The notes under the pieces: model-generated | Database searches by the model: none | Told to the model about the DNA's origin: nothing | Seen by the model: only the letters and a program-made list of their open reading frames with translations | Shown: positions 7,921 through 14,551 of the stretch, piece after piece | How positions within the stretch are numbered: position 1 is the first letter of the stretch | How the letters are laid out: each line of letters begins with the position of its first letter | Origin: Myxococcales bacterium | GTDB taxonomy: Bacteria > Myxococcota > Polyangia > Fen-1088 | Assembly (NCBI GenBank): GCA_003159055.1 | Contig: PMLH01000442.1 | Span: 148 to 26,488 of the forward strand | Length of the DNA stretch: 26,341 nt | Direction of reading: 5' to 3' | Translations under genes and position numbers: made by a program

Positions 7921-9045
7921 ATGGCCATTGAAACCTTCCGAAATCGTCCGACGCGTGCCCTCATCTCGCTGGAGAATCTGGCGAACAACTTCGCCATTGC
8001 CCGGTCGCTCGTCGCACCGAACGTGAAAATCATGGGCGTGGTGAAGGCGAATGCCTATGGGCACGGCATTCTCGAGGTCAGCCGAGCGTTGCTGTCTTTG
8101 GGTGCGCACAGCCTGGGCGTGGCGCTGCTGGAAGAGGGCATCTATTTGCGCCAGCACGGCATCACGGCGCCCATTCTTGTGCTTGGCGCCATCAATGCGG
8201 ATCAGGTGCCCGACTTCCTTGAGCACGACATCGGCATCACCAGCTCGTCCGAGGAAAAGTCGCGACTCATCTCGGCCACGGCGGTGGCGATGGGAAAAAC
8301 CGCGCGGGTGCATCTGAAGATCGACACCGGTATGGAACGCATCGGTGTGCACTGGTACAACGCGGACGCGTTCATCGACCAGACGCTGGCGTTGCCGGGC
8401 ATCGCTCTGGACGGGGTCTTTTCCCATTTGGCCAAGGCGGACACCGACGAAGAATTCACGCTGGAACAGATCGCGCGTTTTACCGCCATCGTCGAACGCA
8501 TGGACAAGGCGGACAGGCTGCCGCCCTTGGTTCATCTGGCGCATTCCGAAGGCGTCATTCACTACCCATCGTCGCACTTCAACCTCGTACGGCCTGGGAT
8601 CATGCTGTACGGCTACGCCGGCCAGAAGGATTTCGGCCAACGCCGCCTCCGCCCGGTCATGTCGCTGTTGACCAAGGTGGCCTTCTTCAAGGTCGTGTCC
8701 GAAGGGGCGGGCATCAGCTACAACCACACCGCTCACACCCGCCGGCAAACCCGCGTCGTGACCCTGCCCATCGGCTACGGCGACGGCTACAACCGCCTGC
8801 TGTCGAACCGAGGCGAGGTGATCATTCGCGGCGTCCGCCACAAGGTCGCTGGCAACGTGTGCATGGACCAAACCATGGTCGATATTGGCCCCGACGGTAC
8901 CGCCTACAACGGCGACGACGTGCTGCTGTTCGGCGAACACGACGGCCACGTCGTCGCGCTGGAATCGCTCTGCACGGCCATCGGCACGATCCCCTACGAG
9001 GTACTGTGCATGATCGCCGATCGCGTTCCGCGGATCTACGTGTAG
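7921..9045 (+). CDS. alr: Alanine racemase
   Basis: A PLP enzyme that interconverts L- and D-alanine for peptidoglycan. The 374-residue product has the usual length. The N-terminal TIM barrel opens with the PLP lysine K42 in VVKANAYGHG, followed by KIDTGMERIG and GVFSHLAKAD. The C-terminal beta domain contains the second catalytic base Tyr 267 (GISYNHT), LPIGYGDGYNR, and GNVCMDQTMVDIG at about 311-323; both active-site domains are intact. The start ATG at 7921 gives the family's N-terminus (RPTRALISLENLANNF); its ribosome site is weak. An AGCCC-TCG-GGGCT stem at 7857-7869 lies between the upstream stop and this gene. No biosynthetic partner is adjacent, so this looks like a stand-alone housekeeping gene. 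Confidence 0.97.
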   Translation: MAIETFRNRPTRALISLENLANNFAIARSLVAPNVKIMGVVKANAYGHGILEVSRALLSLGAHSLGVALLEEGIYLRQHGITAPILVLGAINADQVPDFLEHDIGITSSSEEKSRLISATAVAMGKTARVHLKIDTGMERIGVHWYNADAFIDQTLALPGIALDGVFSHLAKADTDEEFTLEQIARFTAIVERMDKADRLPPLVHLAHSEGVIHYPSSHFNLVRPGIMLYGYAGQKDFGQRRLRPVMSLLTKVAFFKVVSEGAGISYNHTAHTRRQTRVVTLPIGYGDGYNRLLSNRGEVIIRGVRHKVAGNVCMDQTMVDIGPDGTAYNGDDVLLFGEHDGHVVALESLCTAIGTIPYEVLCMIADRVPRIYV

Positions 9046-9080
9046 CCCCGCGACGGGCGCTCACGGCTGGCGGCGTCCAC

Positions 9081-10355
9081 CTATCGCCGCCGACGGATGC
9101 GCCAGAACAATCCGATCGCGAGGAACCCAAAGCAGGCGATCCCGCGACCGCTGCCGGGCCCATCGGTCAGCGAGCAGGAGCAGCCGGCGCTATAGACGAT
9201 CTGAGCCGTGGGAGCCTCGGACGCGTCAGGCGTAGCGGACGCTGTGGGCGTTGCGGACACGACGTCGGCGATCCCGTTGATGTTGCCGTATCGGTCGACG
9301 GCAGCGACGCCGACGCTGTAGGCGATTCCGTGCTGCAGGTACGTCATGCGATAGCTGGTCGCCGCGGATGGTAGCAGACCCGAGCACAGATACCTCGGGT
9401 CGAGATTCGCAAATGCGCCATAGACCGAGGTCGCGGGCACAGCGTTCGGGCACAGCGACGCAGCCGTCAAGTAGGACGGGGCGTACGTTCCCGAAGGAAA
9501 TACCTGCACGCCGGGCTCGCGTTGGCAGAAGACTTGGACACCCAAGAAATTCGGGTCCGCAGATGGCGTGATGCCGGCTGGCCAGCTCCAGTCGACGACC
9601 AGCGACGCATTGTCGCCCACCGCGGTCACGTTGGTGGGGCCGTACTGGAGCTCGCCGTTCAGATTCAGCGAGAAGGACAGCTCAGTGGTATCCGGATAGT
9701 TGTTGCCGGTCGTCTGCACCCAGAGAAAGATGGTCTGCGATTCCAAGGGGCTCGCGCAAACACTCGTCGCATCGCAAGTGCGGGAAGCCCCACACGAGGT
9801 TTCCGAACCATAGATCCATGCCACTGGGATCGGCGGGCTCTCATAGACGCGTTTGCTCATGAATTCGGTCATCGGAAAGCTCTGGTTGTAGTTGCTAGGA
9901 TCGAGCAGGTTGGTGCAGAAGGCAGAAATGTCGCCAACATATTCCTGTGGTCCAAGACAGTTGATGGCATTGCTGCCGGCGTAGAGTCGCCCGGCTCCCA
10001 TGGAGACGTCGTTGGCTGCGAGCAGAGTCTGGATCTTCTGGGCCGTACCCGACGCGGGCTGGATGGCGATCTTCACATGACCGCTGTAGTTGCTCGCATC
10101 GCCGACACATTCACACCGCGCCCGGTTGAAGAAGTATTGCTGCTGGGTCGCGTTCATCGGCGCCCAGACCTTCTGACTTGAGTCGTAGAGCTCAAGGTAG
10201 AAGGTGAAGTCGCTGGTGGAGAGTCCGGCGGTTCCCGACGAGCCGCCCATCTGCGCCCAGGCCGCGCCTGGCGCGAGCAGCGCAAGGCAAGTCAGCACGA
10301 GAGGCCAAACGATGTGAATGAGATGTCGGCTTCCGATCGGATTCCTCACAAACAT
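9081..10355 (-). CDS. Secreted protein with MYXO-CTERM-like sorting tail
   Basis: A 424-residue exported protein of unknown function. It has a signal peptide with likely cleavage at AWA-Q (about residue 35), then a Cys-containing beta-rich ectodomain. Near 330-370 a fibronectin-III-like strand pattern ends in AYSVGVAAVDRYGNINGIADVVSATP, the style of a last FN3 strand. The C-terminal 35 residues read as a tripartite sorting signal: a GCSC Cys motif (about 391-394), a short Gly/Ser linker, one membrane span (IACFGFLAIGLFW) and a terminal RIRRRR cluster. This matches the MYXO-CTERM pattern, which is handled by the rhombosortase-like myxosortase and leads to surface anchoring through the Cys. The gene follows the alpha/beta hydrolase by 33 bases and is convergent with alr. 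Confidence 0.85.
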   Translation of the reverse strand: MFVRNPIGSRHLIHIVWPLVLTCLALLAPGAAWAQMGGSSGTAGLSTSDFTFYLELYDSSQKVWAPMNATQQQYFFNRARCECVGDASNYSGHVKIAIQPASGTAQKIQTLLAANDVSMGAGRLYAGSNAINCLGPQEYVGDISAFCTNLLDPSNYNQSFPMTEFMSKRVYESPPIPVAWIYGSETSCGASRTCDATSVCASPLESQTIFLWVQTTGNNYPDTTELSFSLNLNGELQYGPTNVTAVGDNASLVVDWSWPAGITPSADPNFLGVQVFCQREPGVQVFPSGTYAPSYLTAASLCPNAVPATSVYGAFANLDPRYLCSGLLPSAATSYRMTYLQHGIAYSVGVAAVDRYGNINGIADVVSATPTASATPDASEAPTAQIVYSAGCSCSLTDGPGSGRGIACFGFLAIGLFWRIRRRR

Positions 10356-10388
10356 CGGGCCATCGTATCATTCCGGTCTCTGTGCCCT

Positions 10389-11054
10389 CTAAATTCTCTG
10401 TGCTCTCCCCGCCCCGAGCCACGCCTTCTCGACGATCTCGCGAATCAGATTCAGGCGGCCGTGAAAGAAGTGGTCGGCTCCCGGCACCACGATCACCCGC
10501 AGGTCGTTCGCCTCCGCGTACGCCAACACGTTCTTCAGCGGGACCACCTCGTCGTGGTCGCCGTGGATCAGGATGCTGCTGCGAGGAATCGGCGGCGGCT
10601 GGTACTGGCGCGCATCCTCGACCTCGCCGACGGCGGTTCCGACCAGTACCAGGCGGGCAGGGGCATGCCCACCGTCGCAAAGCCGCTTCGCTACTTGGGT
10701 CTGCACGAAAGCGCCGAACGAAAATCCCGCCAGCACCACGGGAAGCACGCCGGTTGGATCCCATTGCTTGGTGGCGTAGTCGAGCACCGCCAGCAGGTCG
10801 TCGGTTTCGCCTTGGCCGAAGTCGTGGGTGCCCGTGCTGCGTCCGACGCCTCGAAAGTTGGGTCGCAACGCCACGTGACCAAGGTCGCGCAGGGTGTGCG
10901 CCAACGTGTAGACGACCTTGTTGTTGTTTGCCCCGCCGAAGAGCGGATGCGGATGCGCGACCACCGCCAGACCACGCAGTTCGTCCGGATGGTCGACGAG
11001 GGTCTGCAACCGTCCCACCGGGCCGTCGATGAGCAAGGTTTCGCTTGGTCGCAC
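10389..11054 (-). CDS. Alpha/beta hydrolase, HPHPLFGG type
   Basis: A 221-residue cytoplasmic hydrolase. It contains the oxyanion-side motif HPHPLFGG (34-41), the strand-turn LRPNFRGVGRSTG, the nucleophile elbow GFSFG with Ser 112, the acid in HGDHDEVVP (Asp 168) and His 195 in GADHFFHG. The full Ser-Asp-His triad is therefore present in correct order. The closest described relatives are small COG2945-type hydrolases; substrates are unknown. The start is GTG at 11054 with no clear ribosome site; TTG at codon 7 is an alternative. It lies 33 bases upstream of the MYXO-CTERM gene on the same strand, so the two may be co-transcribed, and it is divergent from the propeller gene. Confidence 0.92.
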   Translation of the reverse strand: MRPSETLLIDGPVGRLQTLVDHPDELRGLAVVAHPHPLFGGANNNKVVYTLAHTLRDLGHVALRPNFRGVGRSTGTHDFGQGETDDLLAVLDYATKQWDPTGVLPVVLAGFSFGAFVQTQVAKRLCDGGHAPARLVLVGTAVGEVEDARQYQPPPIPRSSILIHGDHDEVVPLKNVLAYAEANDLRVIVVPGADHFFHGRLNLIREIVEKAWLGAGRAQRI

Positions 11055-11077
11055 GATGAGGAGAATCTAGCAGGCTC

Positions 11078-11106
11078 TTGCCGATGGCTGGTCCTGCTTC
11101 TATGCT
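11078..11106 (+). promoter_or_regulatory. Sigma-70-like promoter for propeller/GH6 unit
   Basis: TTGCCG (11078-11083), 17 bases, then TATGCT (11101-11106); each hexamer matches four of six consensus positions with ideal spacing. It is followed within about ten bases by a GGAAG ribosome site and the ATG at 11123, predicting a very short leader. It lies in the only gap between two divergent genes, which adds weight. Confidence 0.45.
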
Positions 11107-11122
11107 CCCCGTCGGAAGCTGA

Positions 11123-12178
11123 ATGAGACCAAGCCTGCCTCTTCTCGCGGCCTTGCTGTTGCTCGCTGCGTGCGGGCGCTCCGAGCTTTTGTCGGCCCCG
11201 GTCGAAGACACGGTGCCTGGGGCGGCTGGTGTTCCTGGAAACGTGGGCGGCGCGGCCGGGGCGAGCAGTGTCGGGGGCACGGGCGGGAAAGCGGAGGGGC
11301 CGCATCTGGTTGTCGAATTCGACCTGCCCACGGATGTCAGCCAGCCTCGGGCGATAGCGGCAGGACCTGACGGCAATTTGTGGTTCACCGAATATGGCGG
11401 CGACAACATCGGCCGCATCACGCCCGCCGGCAAGATCACCGAGTTTCCGGTCCCGACCAAGGACTCCGGCCCCTTCGGCATCGCGGCGGGCCTCGACGGC
11501 AACCTCTGGTTTGCCGAGGTCTTGGGCCACAACATCGGCTTCGCCACGGTGGACGGGAAAGTCACCGAGCTGGCGCTCGACGGCGCTGCGAGCTTGCCCA
11601 AGAGCTTGGCCATCGGCCCCGACGGACGCTTGTGGTTCACCGGATACGAAGCCGATGGCATCGGCAGCGTCGTCGACGGCACGATTCGCGAACTGTCGTG
11701 CGGCTTCCCTGGCGTGTGGCTGGGGATCGTCTTGGGCCCGGACAGGAACCTCTGGCTGACCGAAAACCAGAGCGATTTCGTCGCCAAGGTGCCTCTCGAT
11801 AACACCCCAAGCTGGTATCGGCTTCCGAACGAGAACAGCCGCCCCTGGGGCATCGCGGCCGGCCCTGATGGGAACCTGTGGTTCACCGAATATGCCGGGA
11901 ATCGCATCGGCCGAATCTCGCCCGCCGGTGCTATCAGTGAGTTCGGCATTCCCACCGAACGAAGCTATCCTGTTAGCATTGTAGCGGGACCGGACGGCAA
12001 CCTGTGGTTCACTGAAAACAACGCTGGTCAGATTGGTCGGATCACGCCGTCCGGGGAAATAGCGGAATTTCCGGTACTGACGACCCATGGCGATCCCGCC
12101 GGCATCACCGTCGGTCCAGACGGCAACCTTTGGTTCACCGAAGAAGTGGGCAACAAAATCGGCCGGATCAACCCATGA
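11123..12178 (+). CDS. Vgb-fold seven-bladed propeller lipoprotein
   Basis: A 351-residue lipoprotein. The lipobox LAAC puts the lipid on Cys 17, and a Gly/Ala-rich linker runs to about residue 60. Seven blades follow, each with a GPDGNLWFTE-like core at about residues 81, 123, 165, 205, 247, 289 and 331. The N-terminal EFDLP strand probably closes the ring with the last blade. Databases would name it virginiamycin B lyase family. By my recollection of Vgb, the catalytic Tyr 18, His 228 and His 270 sit in the P-x-G-I turns of blades 1, 6 and 7. Here those positions read PRAI, PVSI and PAGI, so streptogramin lyase activity is unlikely; a Glu corresponding to Glu 284 (EEVGNKIG) may remain. A GGAAG ribosome site supports the start. 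The GH6 gene follows 26 bases downstream. Confidence 0.9.
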   Translation: MRPSLPLLAALLLLAACGRSELLSAPVEDTVPGAAGVPGNVGGAAGASSVGGTGGKAEGPHLVVEFDLPTDVSQPRAIAAGPDGNLWFTEYGGDNIGRITPAGKITEFPVPTKDSGPFGIAAGLDGNLWFAEVLGHNIGFATVDGKVTELALDGAASLPKSLAIGPDGRLWFTGYEADGIGSVVDGTIRELSCGFPGVWLGIVLGPDRNLWLTENQSDFVAKVPLDNTPSWYRLPNENSRPWGIAAGPDGNLWFTEYAGNRIGRISPAGAISEFGIPTERSYPVSIVAGPDGNLWFTENNAGQIGRITPSGEIAEFPVLTTHGDPAGITVGPDGNLWFTEEVGNKIGRINP

Positions 12179-12204
12179 TCGGCAATCATGCATCAGGTGA
12201 CTCG

Positions 12205-13386
12205 ATGAAGAAATGTGTGTGTCTCATTCTCGTTCTCGCAGCGTCAGGCTGCGGCCGCTTGCTGGGCAGGCGGTCTGACCAGGCCAACAACGTGGTCTTC
12301 GTCAGCGATTCCGTCGGCAAGAATCCGTTCAAGGGCGTCCGTTTCTTCCTCAATCCCGACTACCTCGAGCAGGTGGAATCCACCGCACGCAATCACCCAG
12401 AGCTGGCGGCCCAGATCCGCAAGGTCGAGCAGCACCCGACGGCAATTTGGATGGACGCCATTGCCACGGTGTCGAAGCTGCCGCGATTTCTCGACCAGGC
12501 CAAGCAGCAGCAAGACGAGAACGGCCAGCCGACGCTATCGGCTTACGTGCTGAACAATCTGCCGAACAAAGACTGCGCCGCCAAAGCTTCCGCCGGCGAG
12601 CTCTTGGTGGAAGCTGACGGCGAGGCTCGCTATCGGACGGAATTCATCGATCCCATCGCGGCCGAGTTCCAGTCCCATCCCGACCAGCCCATCGCGGTGA
12701 TTGTCGAGCCCGATTCGCTCGCCAACTTCACCACCAACATGCACTACCCGAAGTGTGCAGCATCGGCCGACGCCTACCGAAGATCGATCGTGTACGCCAT
12801 CAAGAAGCTCGCGTTGCCCAACGTCAGCCTCTATCTCGACGCGGCCCACGCGGGCTGGCTCGGCTGGGACAAGAATCGCGAGCGAATGGCGGTCGTGTTC
12901 AAGCGAATTCTGGAAGAAGCGGGCGGCCCCGACATGATTCGCGGCTTCGCCACCAATGTCTCGAACTACACCCACCTGTCCAACCGTGACGGGGCTGCAC
13001 TGTCCCTGACCAACCCTTGCCCGAACGAGCTGACCTACGTGAAGATGTTCGCCGAAACGCTGGGGATGTATGGCATCAAGGGCAAAGGCTTCGTCATCGA
13101 TACGTCTCGCAACGGACGGGGCGGCATCCGCCACCAGTGGGGTAACTGGTGCAACATCAAGGGCGCCGGGCTCGGCGAACGGCCGCGCGCCGAGCCGATC
13201 CGAGGCGTCGACGCCTATCTCTGGATCAAACCGCCGGGCGAGTCGGACGGGGTCGCGGATCCCGCGCAGCCTCGTTTCGACGAGATGTGCGCAATCGCCG
13301 ACGCCGCCCCCGGCGCTCCCCAGGCGGGCAGGTGGTTCGAGTCGTATTTCCTGGATCTGGTGCGCAACGCGAGTCCACCACTTTGA
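12205..13386 (+). CDS. Glycoside hydrolase family 6 lipoprotein (cellulase type)
   Basis: A 393-residue GH6 enzyme that hydrolyses beta-1,4-glucan by inversion. Signature blocks: LPNKDCAA with Asp 123, VIVEPDSLAN with the acid Asp 170, YLDAAHAGWLGW (210-221), GFATNVSNY, FVIDTSRNG (296-304), NWCNIKGAGLG (315-324) and the DAYLWIKPPGESDG block with Asp 348. Cys 124/184 and Cys 272/316 match the two conserved GH6 disulfides. The N-terminus MKKCVCLILVLAASGC resembles a lipoprotein signal (Cys 16, lipobox ASGC, slightly off consensus), and there is no carbohydrate-binding module. The frame is open from 12130 within the previous gene, but AGGTGA four bases before the ATG at 12205 and the signal peptide fix the start. 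It is probably co-transcribed with the propeller lipoprotein. Confidence 0.95.
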   Translation: MKKCVCLILVLAASGCGRLLGRRSDQANNVVFVSDSVGKNPFKGVRFFLNPDYLEQVESTARNHPELAAQIRKVEQHPTAIWMDAIATVSKLPRFLDQAKQQQDENGQPTLSAYVLNNLPNKDCAAKASAGELLVEADGEARYRTEFIDPIAAEFQSHPDQPIAVIVEPDSLANFTTNMHYPKCAASADAYRRSIVYAIKKLALPNVSLYLDAAHAGWLGWDKNRERMAVVFKRILEEAGGPDMIRGFATNVSNYTHLSNRDGAALSLTNPCPNELTYVKMFAETLGMYGIKGKGFVIDTSRNGRGGIRHQWGNWCNIKGAGLGERPRAEPIRGVDAYLWIKPPGESDGVADPAQPRFDEMCAIADAAPGAPQAGRWFESYFLDLVRNASPPL

Positions 13387-13423
13387 TGGGGAAAACGCAA
13401 ACTCGCCACCGCCCACGCGAGAG

Positions 13424-13452
13424 TTGACTGTTGGCCTCCGCCGAAAGAGGAT
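13424..13452 (+). promoter_or_regulatory. Possible promoter for accA
   Basis: TTGACT (13424-13429, five of six), 17 bases, then GAGGAT (13447-13452, three of six). The -10 is weak and overlaps a GAGG that could instead be the ribosome site of accA, 14 bases before its ATG. If it is used, the leader would be only a few bases long. Confidence 0.25.
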
Positions 13453-13464
13453 GCCCAACTCTCC

Positions 13465-14466
13465 ATGGCAGCCAAGAAAGAAAAGACCCCTGACATCCCG
13501 GTCCTAGACTTCGAGAAACCGATCGTCGAGTTGCAGCGCAAGATCTCTGCGCTCAAACAGCGCGGTCGGGCATCGACGGATCTGACCCGCGAAATCCACG
13601 TGCTGGAAAAGCACGCCGACGAGCTGCAGACGCGCATCTTTGCTGACCTGACGCCTTGGCAGAAGGTCCAGCTTGCGCGGCACCCGGCACGCCCGTACAC
13701 GCTGGACTATCTATCGCGCATCATCACGGACTTTCGCGAGCTGCACGGCGACCGCCGTTTCGCCGACGATGCTGCGATGATCGCTGGTCTTGGATTCTTC
13801 GACGGTAATCCGGTCGTCGTGCTCGGCCAGCAGAAGGGGCGCAAGACGAAGGAGAAGCTTCTGCGCAACCTCGGCATGGTCAAGCCCGAGGGATATCGCA
13901 AGTCGATGCGGCTGATGGATTTGGCGGCGCGATTCGGCAGGCCGGTGCTGTGCCTGCTCGACACCCCCGGCGCGTTTCCCGGCATTGACGCCGAAGAGCG
14001 CGGCCAGGCCGAGGCGGTGGCCAAGAGCCTTGAGGTCATGGCCAGTCTCCCGGTGCCCATCATTTCGGTGGTGATTGGCGAGGGCGGCTCGGGCGGTGCG
14101 CTGGCCATCGGGGTAGCCGACCGCGTGATGATGCTGGAAAACGCCGTGTACTCGGTCATTACGCCCGAGGGCTGCTCGTCGATCTTGTTCCGCAGCGACG
14201 ATCGCAAGGCCGACGCCGCGGCGGCGATGAAGATGACCGCGCCGGAGATTCTACGCCTAGGCGTGATCGACGAAATCATCCCCGAAGCCCCTGGCGGCGC
14301 GCACCGCGATTTTGACCTCACCGCGCAGAACCTCGCCGCGGCCATTCGCAAGCACCTGGCCGACCTGGTCAAGCTTTCTCCGCGAGAGCTGAAGGATCAG
14401 CGCTATCGCAAGTATCGCCGCATGGGTGCGTTCGTTGAATCCGGCAGTCGAGACAGTCTGAGCTAG
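13465..14466 (+). CDS. accA: Acetyl-CoA carboxylase carboxyltransferase subunit alpha
   Basis: The alpha subunit pairs with AccD to move the carboxyl group from biotin to acetyl-CoA, giving malonyl-CoA for fatty acid synthesis. The 333-residue product has the N-terminal LDFEKPIVELQRKISAL helix, RHPARPYTLDYL, FRELHGDRRFADD, then the crotonase-type core. The oxyanion-hole Gly motifs are GEGGSGGALAIG (about 208-219) and VITPEGCSSILFRS (about 231-244). It ends with the usual RYRKYRRMG. Length is typical. accD, accB and accC are not in the window. A GAGG lies 14 bases before the ATG; an ATG at 13451 is out of frame. Confidence 0.98.
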   Translation: MAAKKEKTPDIPVLDFEKPIVELQRKISALKQRGRASTDLTREIHVLEKHADELQTRIFADLTPWQKVQLARHPARPYTLDYLSRIITDFRELHGDRRFADDAAMIAGLGFFDGNPVVVLGQQKGRKTKEKLLRNLGMVKPEGYRKSMRLMDLAARFGRPVLCLLDTPGAFPGIDAEERGQAEAVAKSLEVMASLPVPIISVVIGEGGSGGALAIGVADRVMMLENAVYSVITPEGCSSILFRSDDRKADAAAAMKMTAPEILRLGVIDEIIPEAPGGAHRDFDLTAQNLAAAIRKHLADLVKLSPRELKDQRYRKYRRMGAFVESGSRDSLS

Positions 14467-14470
14467 CCGC

Positions 14471-14517
14471 GGCAGACCTGCGGGATTCTTCGAACAGGAA
14501 TCCGCCGCAGCCCTGCC
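14471..14517. terminator. Hairpin between convergent accA and antiporter genes
   Basis: TGCGG-GATTC (14479-14488) pairs with GAATC-CG-CCGCA (14498-14509), a ten-pair stem with a two-base bulge. An outer GGCAG/CTGCC pair (14471-14475 with 14513-14517) can extend it across an internal loop. It begins 5 bases after the accA stop and 35 bases before the antiporter stop. There is no T-tract on either strand, so it may act as a weak bidirectional terminator or an RNA 3'-end stabiliser. Confidence 0.45.
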
Positions 14518-14551
14518 CGTGGGGAGTAATAGGCCCAGCCCCGGGCGGCGC

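Noticed and set aside
10192..11955. 587-codon minus-strand frame with repeated NHRFPSGPAAMP-like units
   Set aside because: The apparent repeats are the antisense translation of the propeller blades at 11123-12178.
11123..12178. Streptogramin resistance gene (vgb)
   Set aside because: The fold matches, but the recalled catalytic Tyr and both His are replaced, and the protein has a lipoprotein signal.
12130..12204. 25-codon N-terminal extension of the GH6 protein
   Set aside because: It overlaps the propeller gene's end and would bury the signal peptide; the ATG at 12205 has an AGGTGA site.
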